In this document: positions 34,857 through 42,991 of the stretch, in pieces
How positions within the stretch are numbered: the stretch's first letter is position 1
Layout of the letters: each line of letters starts with the position of its first letter
NCBI RefSeq assembly: GCF_003182135.1
Contig: NZ_QGTL01000003.1
Span: 1-64,000, forward strand
DNA length: 64,000 nt
Direction: 5' to 3'
Source of the DNA: Nocardia neocaledoniensis
Lineage (GTDB): Bacteria > Actinomycetota > Actinomycetes > Mycobacteriales > Mycobacteriaceae
Position numbers and translations under genes: made by a program
Notes under the pieces: generated by a model
Told to the model about the DNA's origin: nothing
Seen by the model: only the letters and a program-made list of their open reading frames with translations
Databases searched by the model: none

Positions 34857-36011
34857 TCACAGATACATCCCGCCGCCCGGAGTTTCCCTGGTAACCGACT
34901 GGATGAGGATCTCGCCGTCCCGGCGGGCGACGAGCTGCGCGAGGGTCGCCCCCTCGGTGGACACCGGACCTCCTGCGGCGCAATCATTTCTGTCCAGCCA
35001 GTCCTGCGCCTCGGCGGCCGACAACCGGCCGACCTCGAGCTGGGCCAGGCAGCGCCCGGGGCGGACGACGGCGGGATGCAGGCGTGACAGGTCCTCGTTC
35101 GTGGTCACCGCGATCAGCACCTTGCGGCCCTGGCCGAGCATGCCGTCGGTGAGGTTGAGCAGGCGCGAGAGTTTCTGTCCCGCCGCCTCTTTCGCCTCGC
35201 CACGGATGAGTTCGTCGCAGTCCTCGAGCACCAGCAATCGCCAGCGGCTGTTGTCGTCGCCGTCGGCGCCCGCCGCCACCTCCATGAGATAGCCGGGATT
35301 GCTGAACAGTTCCTCCGGATCGACGACGCAGTCGACCTGGCACCACGACGCCCACGCCCTGGCCAGCGCTCGCAGCGCGGTGGTCTTGCCGGTGCCGGGC
35401 TCGCCGTGCAGCAGCACCAGCCTGCCCCTGATGTCGTCGACCCGCAGCGCCATGAGTTGATCCATGCTCGCCGACACCGCCGCCGCGTAGTTGCCGCGGA
35501 TCTCCGGCCAGGCGGGCGCGACGATCCGGCGCCGCCTGCGCAGCGGGCGCCGCACGTCCATGTGCCAGAAGCCCATCTCCACGGTCGTGTCGGCATGGGG
35601 ATCCGCGGCCGCGCCCGCGGTCGCCGCGGCCAGCACCTCGACGGCGAGTTCGTCGCTGACGGCGGTCACCTCGACGGTGGCCGAACCACCCGCCCAGCGC
35701 ACGGCCCGCAGCGACCAGCCGTCCCCCGCGGCGAGCAGCGCGCTGCTGTCGTCATCGGCCACCGAGCGCACGATCCGGGAGCCCTCGGGACGCAACGGCG
35801 CCTCGGCGCGCACCCGGTCCAGATGGGCCTGGCGAGCGAAGGGCTGGTCGCCGCGCAGGAACGGCGCGAGCGCGAGAGCATCGATCGCGTCGCGGGTGGA
35901 ATAGGTGGAGTCGATCGCCGCCGACCACGGGAACGGCTCATCCCGGTCCTGCGGCAGAAGCGGCGGGTCGACGAGCCTGAGCTGTTCATTTCGTGTGGAC
36001 ACCGCGCCCAT
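34857..36011 (-). CDS. AAA ATPase with DUF5925-like N-terminal domain
   Basis: 384 residues, ATG at 36011. Residues 40-190 are an N-terminal domain as in the actinobacterial DUF5925 group. The AAA module has Walker A HGEPGTGKT (202-210), Walker B LLVLEDCDELI, sensor 1 IAVTTNEDLSRLHPA and the arginine-finger-like VRPGRCLAQLEVG. These orphan ATPases probably remodel an unknown protein partner. Divergent from an MFS transporter gene; no partner gene nearby. Confidence 0.85.
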   Translation of the reverse strand: MGAVSTRNEQLRLVDPPLLPQDRDEPFPWSAAIDSTYSTRDAIDALALAPFLRGDQPFARQAHLDRVRAEAPLRPEGSRIVRSVADDDSSALLAAGDGWSLRAVRWAGGSATVEVTAVSDELAVEVLAAATAGAAADPHADTTVEMGFWHMDVRRPLRRRRRIVAPAWPEIRGNYAAAVSASMDQLMALRVDDIRGRLVLLHGEPGTGKTTALRALARAWASWCQVDCVVDPEELFSNPGYLMEVAAGADGDDNSRWRLLVLEDCDELIRGEAKEAAGQKLSRLLNLTDGMLGQGRKVLIAVTTNEDLSRLHPAVVRPGRCLAQLEVGRLSAAEAQDWLDRNDCAAGGPVSTEGATLAQLVARRDGEILIQSVTRETPGGGMYL

Positions 36012-36111
36012 ACTCGCCGCACCCGCCGCGGAATGTCCAGTGACTTCCCACGGGATGAGCCGGCGAAAAACCCATGGCGACCTGTCGGTGCCCGTCGGTA
36101 ACGTCGACGAG

Positions 36112-37683
36112 GTGACCGCCACCCAGCCCGAGCCGACCACCGCCGAACCCGCCGGGAAGGCCGGGGTCAAGGAATGGATCGGGCTCGCGGTCCTCGCGCT
36201 GCCGACGCTGCTCATCTCGATGGACATGAGCGTCCTCTACCTGGCCATCCCGCACCTGAGCGAGGCGCTGCATCCGAGCAGTTCGCAGCTGCTGTGGATC
36301 CTCGACATCTACGGCTTCCTGGTGGCGGGCTTCCTCATCACCATGGGCACGGTCGGCGATCGCATCGGCAGGCGCAAGCTGCTGATGATCGGCGCGCTCG
36401 CCTTCGGCGTCGCCTCCGTGGTCGCCGCGTACTCCACCAGCGCGGCCACGCTCATCGGCACCCGCGCCCTGCTCGGCATCGCGGGCGCGACGCTGATGCC
36501 GTCGACACTGGCGTTGATCCGCAACATGTTCCACGACGACCGCCAGCGCACCACCGCGATCAGCGTGTGGATGACCAGCTTCATGGTCGGCATGGTGATC
36601 GGCCCACTGGTCGGCGGCGCCATGCTGGAGAACTTCTGGTGGGGTTCGGTGTTCCTGGTGGCGGTGCCGTCGATGGTGCTGCTGCTGGTGGCCGGTCCGA
36701 TCCTGCTGCCCGAATACAAGGACCCGAATCCCGGCAAGCTCGATGTGCTCAGCGCCGTGTTGTCACTGGTGTCGGTGATGGCCGTGATCTACGGCATCAA
36801 GGAGCTGGCCAAGGACGGGTGGGCGCTCGACGCCGTCGCGGTGCTGGTGGGCGGCCTGGTGCTGGGCGCGGTGTTCGTGCTGCGCCAGCAGCGGCTCACC
36901 GATCCGCTCATCGATCTGCGCCTGTTCGGCAACGTGCGGTTCAGCGGGTCACTGGTCGCGCTGATGGTCGCGATGCTGGCGATGGGCGGGCTGTTCCTGC
37001 TGCTGTCGCAGTATCTGCAGCTGGTGCTGGGACTCTCGGCGTTCGAGGCCGGGCTGTGGACGGTACCGCAGGCGCTGGCCATGGTGGTGGCCGCCGGTGT
37101 GGTGAGCGCGCTCGCGCCACGGATCCGGCCCGCCTATCTGATGACCGGCGGTCTGCTGATCGCCATGGTCGGCTACGCGATCTTCACCCAGCTCTCCGGC
37201 GCCGACGATCTCGCGCTCATCGTCACCGGCATGGTCGTGTTCTCGCTCGGGCTGAGCCCGATGTTCGTGCTCGGTCTGGATCTCATCGTCGGGGCCGTCG
37301 ACCCGGAGCGCGCCGGCGCCGCGTCCGCGATCTCCGAGACCGGGCAGGAACTCTCGGCGGCGCTGGGTGTCGCGGTGATCGGCAGCATCGGCACCGCGGT
37401 CTATCGCGGCCGGATGGCCGACGAACTCCCCGACGGGCTACCCGCCGAGCTGGCGCACGCCGCCGAGGACACGCTGGCCGGAGCACTGCAGCTCGCGGCG
37501 ACGCTGCCCGAAGCGCTCGGCGCCGAACTCAGCACGATCGCCAGGCAGGCCTACACCCATGCGCTGCAGGTGAATTCCCTGGTCGGCATCGGGCTCACCG
37601 CCGTCGCGGCGGGTCTGGTGATGGTGTTGCTGCGGCACATCCCGGCGCCGAACGTGGCGTCCACCGACACCGACGAAGGCTGA
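36112..37683 (+). CDS. DHA2-family (14-helix) MFS multidrug exporter
   Basis: 523 residues from GTG at 36112. Motif A-like GTVGDRIGRRKLLMIG, motif C region WMTSFMVGMVIGPLVGGAML, and the D1 motif LLISMDMSVLYLAIPHLSEA are those of QacA/SmvA/LfrA drug:H+ antiporters. Late-helix blocks LGLSPMFVLGLDLIVGAV and AGAASAISETGQELSAALG also fit. It exports cationic drugs or dyes across the inner membrane. Followed by a strong terminator and then by the porin pair on the other strand. Confidence 0.9.
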   Translation: MTATQPEPTTAEPAGKAGVKEWIGLAVLALPTLLISMDMSVLYLAIPHLSEALHPSSSQLLWILDIYGFLVAGFLITMGTVGDRIGRRKLLMIGALAFGVASVVAAYSTSAATLIGTRALLGIAGATLMPSTLALIRNMFHDDRQRTTAISVWMTSFMVGMVIGPLVGGAMLENFWWGSVFLVAVPSMVLLLVAGPILLPEYKDPNPGKLDVLSAVLSLVSVMAVIYGIKELAKDGWALDAVAVLVGGLVLGAVFVLRQQRLTDPLIDLRLFGNVRFSGSLVALMVAMLAMGGLFLLLSQYLQLVLGLSAFEAGLWTVPQALAMVVAAGVVSALAPRIRPAYLMTGGLLIAMVGYAIFTQLSGADDLALIVTGMVVFSLGLSPMFVLGLDLIVGAVDPERAGAASAISETGQELSAALGVAVIGSIGTAVYRGRMADELPDGLPAELAHAAEDTLAGALQLAATLPEALGAELSTIARQAYTHALQVNSLVGIGLTAVAAGLVMVLLRHIPAPNVASTDTDEG

Positions 37684-37689
37684 CGACAA

Positions 37690-37723
37690 CGGCCCCGCCG
37701 GAGCGACCGCTCCGGCGGGGCCG
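37690..37723. terminator. strong hairpin terminator between convergent genes
   Basis: A 15-base arm (37691-37705, GGCCCCGCCGGAGCG), a 3-base ACC loop and the matching arm GCTCCGGCGGGGCC form a long G+C-rich stem seven bases after the MFS stop. It also lies 15 bases past the porin stop on the other strand, so it can serve both genes. Confidence 0.8.
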
Positions 37724-37737
37724 TGCTCGTCCTACGC

Positions 37738-38403
37738 TCAGCCGAGGCTGAACGGCTGCCCCCACAGGCGCAGCTCGGAACGACCGGTCTTGGTGGTCAC
37801 CTCGACCGCGACGAAGGCCCGCGCCTGGGCGTAGCCCGCGCAGCCGTCGAGCGCGAGGGTGGAATCGGCCCAGGTCACCGAGCCGTCCTGGCCCTTGAAC
37901 TTGATCGCGGGGACCGAGCTCTGCTCGCCGTAGGCGTCGGCGCCCTCGATCTCGAGCAGCCAGAAGGTCGCGGCCTCACCGGGTCCGAGGGTCAGGTTGC
38001 CGCCGGAGGTGACCCCGCCGCTGCCCTTGCTCGACTGGTTGACCGCGCCTTTGGCGCCACCCTTGAACCCGCCGCCGCTGATGTCGACCTGGCAGCCGAC
38101 GACATAGCCGGGGTAGAGCTTGGTGCCCGCGTGCTCGCCGTGCACCCGCACCTCGGCCCGGCCGGAAGCCCAGACATTGCGGTGCAGCGGTGTCGCGCCC
38201 ATACCGGGGCTGATGGTCACCGATTCGTCCGCCAGCCGGATCGTCACCGCGGTGCCGTCGGGCAGCGTCTCGGTGATCTCGCCGCCGGGCAGCGGGATGA
38301 ACGTGTCGGCGTTGGCGGCGCCGGTGGAGAACAGACCGAGCGCCATGGTCGCGGCCGCCGCGGCGGCGGCCACCCGAGCGGTCGCCTTCGTGAAGATGGT
38401 CAT
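37738..38403 (-). CDS. nfpB: MspA-family porin (NfpB-like)
   Basis: 221 residues, ATG at 38403. Sec signal peptide to about residue 32 (GAANA before DTFIPLP). The mature part carries MspA-family blocks: PDGTAVTIRLADESVTISPG, NVWASGRAEV, YPGYVVGCQVDISGG, LGPGEAATFWL, and the C-terminal strand DGCAGYAQARAFVAVEV ending in FSLG. These octameric channels cross the mycolate outer membrane and admit small hydrophilic solutes. The partner gene is 33 bases upstream. In Nocardia the two subunits (NfpA/NfpB) form a mixed cation-selective channel. Confidence 0.92.
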   Translation of the reverse strand: MTIFTKATARVAAAAAAATMALGLFSTGAANADTFIPLPGGEITETLPDGTAVTIRLADESVTISPGMGATPLHRNVWASGRAEVRVHGEHAGTKLYPGYVVGCQVDISGGGFKGGAKGAVNQSSKGSGGVTSGGNLTLGPGEAATFWLLEIEGADAYGEQSSVPAIKFKGQDGSVTWADSTLALDGCAGYAQARAFVAVEVTTKTGRSELRLWGQPFSLG

Positions 38404-38436
38404 CGAAAGAGTCCTATTCGTCGAACGTGCGAGGAG

Positions 38437-39075
38437 TCAGCCGATGCTGAACGGGGCGCCGTAGAGAGTGGTCTTGGTGTAGTTGTCGCCGATGATCTCC
38501 ACGACGGTGTAGGAGCGGGCCTGCGCGTAGCCGCCGCACCCCTGGATCTGCAGCTCGACGTCCTTGTAGCTGACGTAATAGTTGCCCGCCTCGACGATGT
38601 CGAAGCCTTCCACGCCAACGAATTTCACATCGCCCGGCCCGAGCTGCACGCCGATGGACCCGCCGCCGCTGACCCCGCTGGTCGACACGCCACCGGACAG
38701 CCCCGCCGACACCGCGCTGTCGGAGATGCTGACCTGACAGCCGACGACATAGCCGGTGCTGATGCGCGAGGCGCCGTGCGTCGAGGAGTTGTTGGTACCC
38801 GGCGCGTTGTTGCCCCCGATGAACGGCTTCGGTTCGCCCTTGGGCGTTTCCGTGACGTCGGCGTAGACGGTTCCACTCACCCATGCCACCCGGCCCGCGC
38901 CGTTGGCGGCCATCGACGGCGAGATCAGCGCGCTCTCTCCCACGCGCTTGATCGTCACACCGGGGCCGGCCTTCTCACCGTCGGGTAGCGGAACGAAGGT
39001 GTCCGCGTTCGCCGGTCCGCCGGCGACGGCGAGTGTGGCCGCGGCCAACGCCGTGGCGGCAAGGATTTTTCGCAT
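38437..39075 (-). CDS. nfpA: MspA-family porin (NfpA-like)
   Basis: 212 residues from ATG at 39075, which has GAGGA about nine bases upstream; ATGs at 39090 and 39093 are in frame. Signal peptide cleaved after PANA (residue 24), then DTFVPLPDGEKAGPG. Shared MspA blocks: VAWVSGTVYADV, STGYVVGCQVSISD, LGPGDVKFVGVEG, QGCGGYAQARSYTVVEI and the final FSIG. First gene of the porin pair. Its promoter lies in an unusually A+T-rich stretch at 39110-39190. The neighbouring siderophore uptake genes suggest the channel may let iron ligands through the outer membrane; this is inference. Confidence 0.92.
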   Translation of the reverse strand: MRKILAATALAAATLAVAGGPANADTFVPLPDGEKAGPGVTIKRVGESALISPSMAANGAGRVAWVSGTVYADVTETPKGEPKPFIGGNNAPGTNNSSTHGASRISTGYVVGCQVSISDSAVSAGLSGGVSTSGVSGGGSIGVQLGPGDVKFVGVEGFDIVEAGNYYVSYKDVELQIQGCGGYAQARSYTVVEIIGDNYTKTTLYGAPFSIG

Positions 39076-39190
39076 CGTGGAAGTCCTCATCACTGTTATG
39101 ACCGGTTTGTACCGATCTTGAACAGTTCGAAACCCTAAGTCAGGGCAGGCTTCCCTATCAAGACTTTGCTTAAACTAACTGAATACAGCG

Positions 39191-39222
39191 AAATCCCACC
39201 CGGTGCGAGTCGGGTGGGATTT
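39191..39222. terminator. hairpin terminator after the secreted-protein gene
   Basis: AAATCCCACCCG (39191-39202) and CGGGTGGGATTT (39211-39222) pair perfectly over 12 bases around an 8-base loop. It lies 47 bases past the stop of the minus-strand gene at 39269 and before the porin promoter. Confidence 0.75.
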
Positions 39223-39268
39223 CACTTTCTCCTCGAGTTGTCCCCTCGACGAGGCTCTTTCGCCCGGC

Positions 39269-39985
39269 CTACTTGGCAGGCTGCGGGTTGTTCGGCATCG
39301 GCGAGTTGATGGTGGTGAAGTACTGCACCGCGGCCATGATCGCGACGGGGGCGGTGATCAGGATCTGACCCGCGACGGTGCCGAGCGCGCCGATCGCCAT
39401 GATGCCCGCGATGCAGCCGACACCGGCGGCGGGGATGAACGGACCGAACATACCGACGATGGTCGCCGCGGCGATGGTCGCGCCGGCCAGGCCGCCGAGC
39501 ACACAACCGACGGCCGCGCCGCCGATGCCGCCCACCAGCGTCGCGATGCTGGCGCCCAGGGAGATGGTGCCGGTCATGCGGCTCCAGGCGGCCTGCTCAC
39601 GGTCGTACTCGCTCTTCCACGGCGCCTTGTCCTCGTAGGGCAGCGCGACCGGCTTGTAGGTGGCCTTCGCGATGTCGAACTGCGGGGTCAGGGTGGCGGT
39701 GCGGCCGGAGATCTCCGCGGCGATCGGGAAGACGAATTCGTCCACACGGAAGGACAGTTCGGATCCGGCGACGGTGGTGCCGTCCGCGGCCTTGATCTTG
39801 AACACGCCGTCCTCGACGACCATCGAGCCCGCGTCGGTGCCGATGATGGTGGAGGTCTCGGTGGTGGTCGCGGTGTAGTTGATCGCGGCGGGCTCCGCGG
39901 CGGGCGCGGCATGAGCGGTTCCGGCGATGACGCCGAGCGCCACGCTGACAGACGAGGCCAGCAGGGCGAGCTTGGTGATTTTCAC
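39269..39985 (-). CDS. secreted protein of unknown function, probably iron-regulated
   Basis: 238 residues, ATG at 39985. Signal peptide to AHA (residue 26). Residues 30-125 look like a beta domain (INYTATTTETSTIIGTDAGS, ELSFRVDEFVFPIAAEI, FDIAKATYKPVALPYEDKAP). Residues 140-225 are glycine- and alanine-rich hydrophobic stretches (IGGAAVGCVLGGLAGATIAA, AGQILITAPVAIMAAVQYF) that could insert into a membrane. It ends with a Pro/Asn-rich tail. It resembles signal-peptide proteins common in Nocardia that have no known role. Two iron-box sequences lie between it and the siderophore transport operon, so it should be induced by iron starvation. No similarity to known siderophore receptors is apparent. 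Confidence 0.82.
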   Translation of the reverse strand: MKITKLALLASSVSVALGVIAGTAHAAPAAEPAAINYTATTTETSTIIGTDAGSMVVEDGVFKIKAADGTTVAGSELSFRVDEFVFPIAAEISGRTATLTPQFDIAKATYKPVALPYEDKAPWKSEYDREQAAWSRMTGTISLGASIATLVGGIGGAAVGCVLGGLAGATIAAATIVGMFGPFIPAAGVGCIAGIMAIGALGTVAGQILITAPVAIMAAVQYFTTINSPMPNNPQPAK

Positions 39986-40033
39986 GAGGGTGTGCCTTTC
40001 GAGGCTTGCGGACCGAACGAACCGAGACCATAG

Positions 40034-40052
40034 CTAGGTAAGCCTCACCTAT
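40034..40052. promoter_or_regulatory. IdeR/DtxR-type iron box (first of tandem pair)
   Basis: CTAGGTAAGCCTCACCTAT matches the IdeR consensus TTAGGTTAGSCTAACCTAA at 15 of 19 positions. It lies 49 bases before the secreted-protein start (39985, minus strand) and is the box closer to that gene. Confidence 0.75.
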
Positions 40053-40058
40053 CAAGAC

Positions 40059-40077
40059 GTTCCTTAGGCTAACCTCT
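40059..40077. promoter_or_regulatory. IdeR/DtxR-type iron box (second of tandem pair)
   Basis: GTTCCTTAGGCTAACCTCT has the full consensus core TTAGGCTAACCT (13 of 19 overall). It lies 36 bases before the first permease gene at 40113. With the box at 40034 it should repress both divergent transcripts when iron is plentiful. Confidence 0.8.
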
Positions 40078-40112
40078 GAGCTGTCCGACGTTCGTTGCGA
40101 GAGAGATCCCTG

Positions 40113-41111
40113 ATGAGAAGTCCGCGCTGGAGCGGCTGGTTGCTGGCGGTCGGCTTGCTGGTCGCGGCCTGTTTGCTCAGCCTGCTGGTCGGCACGAAAT
40201 CGATTCCGTTCGCCGATGTCTGGCAGGCGCTGACCGGCCCGGAAATCTCGCCCGACCAGGTCACCGTCGCCGAATATCGGCTGCCCCGAACGATCCTCGG
40301 ACTTCTCGCCGGACTCGCCCTCGGCGTCGCGGGCTGCCTGATGCAGGGCCTGACGCGCAACCCGCTCGCCGATCCCGGATTGCTGGGAGTGAACGCGGGC
40401 GCCGCCTTCGCCATCGCGATCGCCGTGGGGTTGCTCGGCGTGAGTGAGATCACCTCCTATGTCTGGTTCGGGTTCGTCGGCGCCGCGCTGGTGTCGATGG
40501 TTGTGTACCGCCTCGGCACCGCCGGCCACTCGGGCACCGATCCGATCCGGCTGACCCTGGCCGGCGTGGCGGCCACCGCGGTGCTCGTCGGGCTCACCAG
40601 GGGCCTGATCCTGGTGGACCCCAAGGCTTTCGACGAGATGAGGCGCTGGGACGCCGGTTCGCTCACCGGTCGCGGCTTCGACGTCATCGCGGGGGCGGCG
40701 CCGTTCATCCTGGTCGGGCTGGTGCTCGCCGCGGTCTGCGCGCGCTCGCTCAACGCCGTCGCCCTGGGCGACGATCTGGCCCGCTCGCTCGGCGTGCACG
40801 TCACCCGGACCCGGCTGCTCACCGCGCTGGCGCTGGTGCTGCTGTGCGGCACAGCCACCGCCGCCGTCGGGCCCATCTCCTTCGTCGGTCTGGCGGTGCC
40901 GCACATCGCGCGCTGGCTGGTCGGACCCGATCAGCGCTGGATCTTCGCGTACTCGTTGGTGCTGGCCCCGCTGCTGGTGCTCACCGCGGATGTGCTGGGC
41001 CGCGTCATCATCCGGCCCGACGAGGTCCCCGCGGGGCTGGTCACGGCCTTCCTCGGCGCGCCCATGCTGATCTGGCTGGCCCGCCGCTCGCGAGTGGGAG
41101 CAGCCACATGA
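40113..41111 (+). CDS. FecCD-family iron-siderophore ABC permease, subunit 1
   Basis: 332 residues; ATG at 40113 with GAGAG upstream. Nine to ten membrane helices with family motifs: TVAEYRLPRTILGLLAGLAL, GVAGCLMQGLTRNPLADPGL, GVNAGAAFAIAIA, and near the end ISFVGLAVPHIARWLVGPDQ. It forms the heterodimeric inner-membrane channel with the next gene's product, powered by the ATPase two genes on. First gene of the operon. Its stop overlaps the next start (ATGA). Repressed by iron through the boxes upstream, as inferred from sequence. Confidence 0.93.
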   Translation: MRSPRWSGWLLAVGLLVAACLLSLLVGTKSIPFADVWQALTGPEISPDQVTVAEYRLPRTILGLLAGLALGVAGCLMQGLTRNPLADPGLLGVNAGAAFAIAIAVGLLGVSEITSYVWFGFVGAALVSMVVYRLGTAGHSGTDPIRLTLAGVAATAVLVGLTRGLILVDPKAFDEMRRWDAGSLTGRGFDVIAGAAPFILVGLVLAAVCARSLNAVALGDDLARSLGVHVTRTRLLTALALVLLCGTATAAVGPISFVGLAVPHIARWLVGPDQRWIFAYSLVLAPLLVLTADVLGRVIIRPDEVPAGLVTAFLGAPMLIWLARRSRVGAAT

Positions 41112-42178
41112 GCACGAAGATCGATTTCGGCCGCACCCTGCTGATCGTGCGACCGCCGCGGCTACGGCTGACCGCCAGGATCGGCGTACGCACGCTGGTG
41201 GTGTGCGCGATCCTGCTGGTCGTCGCCGTCGCCACGGCCGTACTGGCGTTGGGCAGCGGCGACTTCCAGATCGCCCCGGCCCGGGTGCTGCGCGCGCTGG
41301 TCATCGGTGACGAGCGGTTCGACCGGCTGGTGGTGTGGGACTGGCGTCTGCCGCGCATCCTGCTGGCGCTGGCGCTGGGTGCCGCGCTCGGCGTGAGCGG
41401 CGCGATCCTGCAGTCGGTGACCCGGAATCCGCTGGGCAGTCCCGACATCATCGGCTTCAGCACCGGCGCCTACACTGGTGCGCTGCTGGTGATCCTCACC
41501 CTCGGCGGCGGACAGTTCCAGACCGCGGCGGGCGCGATGATCGGCGGGCTCGGCGCGGCGCTGGTGATCCACCTGCTCGCCTTCCGGCACAACGTCACCG
41601 GGTTCCGGCTGATCATCGTCGGCATCGGCGTGAGCGCCATGCTGGCCTCGATCAACACCTGGCTGATCATGCGGGCCGACCTGGACGCGGCGATGTCGGC
41701 GGCGGCCTGGGGCGCCGGCTCGCTCAACGGCCTGTCGTGGCCGCAGGTGGCGCCGACCGTCGGCATCCTGGCGGTGCTGGCGCTGGCGCTCATCCCGGCC
41801 GCGCCCCGCCTGCAGATCCTCGAACTCGGCGACGACACCGCGCGCGCCCTCGGGCTCGACGCGGGCAAGGCGACGGGTTGGCTGATCGCGCTCAGTGTCG
41901 CGTTCACCTCGCTGGCCACCGCCGTGGCCGGACCGATCGCGTTCCTCGCGCTCGCCGCACCGCATCTGGCGCGCAAGCTCACCCGCACACCGTCGATCGC
42001 GCTGCTCCCGGCCGCGGTGATGGGCGCGACGCTGCTGGTCACCTGCGACTGGATCGCCCAGCACGCGTTCGCGCCGACCACCATCCCGGTCGGCATCGTC
42101 ACCGGCTCCATCGGTGGTCTGTACCTGGCGTATCTGCTCGTCGCCGAGGCGCGACGGAAAATAGGGAAAGCGACATGA
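41108..42178 (+). CDS. FecCD-family iron-siderophore ABC permease, subunit 2
   Basis: 356 residues, ATG at 41108. Same family and topology: VVWDWRLPRILLALALGAAL, GVSGAILQSVTRNPLGSPDI, IGFSTGAYTGALLVI, and AGPIAFLALAAPHLARKLTR before the last helices. An N-terminal 35-residue cytosolic extension precedes helix 1. Overlaps both neighbours by four bases, so the permease pair and ATPase are translationally coupled and probably made in fixed ratio. Confidence 0.93.
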   Translation: MSTKIDFGRTLLIVRPPRLRLTARIGVRTLVVCAILLVVAVATAVLALGSGDFQIAPARVLRALVIGDERFDRLVVWDWRLPRILLALALGAALGVSGAILQSVTRNPLGSPDIIGFSTGAYTGALLVILTLGGGQFQTAAGAMIGGLGAALVIHLLAFRHNVTGFRLIIVGIGVSAMLASINTWLIMRADLDAAMSAAAWGAGSLNGLSWPQVAPTVGILAVLALALIPAAPRLQILELGDDTARALGLDAGKATGWLIALSVAFTSLATAVAGPIAFLALAAPHLARKLTRTPSIALLPAAVMGATLLVTCDWIAQHAFAPTTIPVGIVTGSIGGLYLAYLLVAEARRKIGKAT

Positions 42179-42987
42179 ACGACACTCACGCCGCGCGCTT
42201 GCGCGCCGACCAGGTCCGGCTCGGGTACAAGGGCCGCACGATCAGTGACCAGCTGTCCGTGGACATTCCGGACGGCAAGTTCACCGTGATCATCGGCCCG
42301 AACGCCTGCGGCAAGTCCACGCTGCTGCGTGCGCTGGCCCGGCTGCTCCCGCCGGAGTCCGGGACTGTGCTGCTCGACGGCAAGCCCGTGACCGACTACC
42401 CGGCCAAGGAATTGGCCCGCCAGATCGGTCTGCTCCCCCAGACCTCGACGGCGCCGGACGGTATCCGGGTGGCCGATCTCGTCGCGCGCGGGCGCTACCC
42501 GCACCAGACCCTGCTGCGGCAGTGGTCGCGCGCCGACGAGGAAGCGGTGGCGGCGGCGATGGCGGCGACCGGCGTCGCCGAGCTGTCGGCGCGGCCGGTG
42601 GAGGAACTCTCGGGCGGTCAGCGCCAGCGCGTGTGGATCTCGATGGTGCTGGCCCAGCAGACGCCGATCATCCTGCTCGACGAGCCGACCACCTATCTCG
42701 ACATCGCCTACCAGATCCAGTTGCTGGATCTGTGCCGCTCGCTCAATCGCGAGTCCGAACGCACCGTCGTCGCGGTCCTGCACGACCTCAACCACGCGTT
42801 CCGCTACGCCGATCACCTGATCGCCATGCGCGACGGACGGATCGTCGCCACCGGCGAGCCGGCCGAGATCGTCACCGCGGACCTGGTCCACGAGGTCTTC
42901 TCGCTGCGCTGCCGCATCATCGACGACCCGGAAACCGGGACGCCCCTGGTGATTCCGCTGGCGGAGAACGCCGCCCCGGTGCACTGA
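42175..42987 (+). CDS. iron-siderophore ABC transporter ATPase
   Basis: 270 residues, ATG at 42175. Walker A IIGPNACGKSTLLRAL, Q-loop LLPQTSTAPDGI, signature LSGGQRQRVWISM, Walker B PIILLDEPTTYLDI, and the switch histidine AVLHDLNHAFRYAD. The order and the TYLDIAYQ segment are typical of FepC/FecE-type importers for ferric siderophores. Drives the two permeases upstream; the binding protein gene follows five bases on. Confidence 0.95.
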   Translation: MNDTHAARLRADQVRLGYKGRTISDQLSVDIPDGKFTVIIGPNACGKSTLLRALARLLPPESGTVLLDGKPVTDYPAKELARQIGLLPQTSTAPDGIRVADLVARGRYPHQTLLRQWSRADEEAVAAAMAATGVAELSARPVEELSGGQRQRVWISMVLAQQTPIILLDEPTTYLDIAYQIQLLDLCRSLNRESERTVVAVLHDLNHAFRYADHLIAMRDGRIVATGEPAEIVTADLVHEVFSLRCRIIDDPETGTPLVIPLAENAAPVH

Positions 42988-42991
42988 AGAA

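Noticed and set aside
39170..39183. TTAAACTAACTGAA as an iron box for the porin genes
   Set aside because: Only about 10 of 14 core positions match and the dyad is broken; mentioned as a weak possibility but not called as a site.
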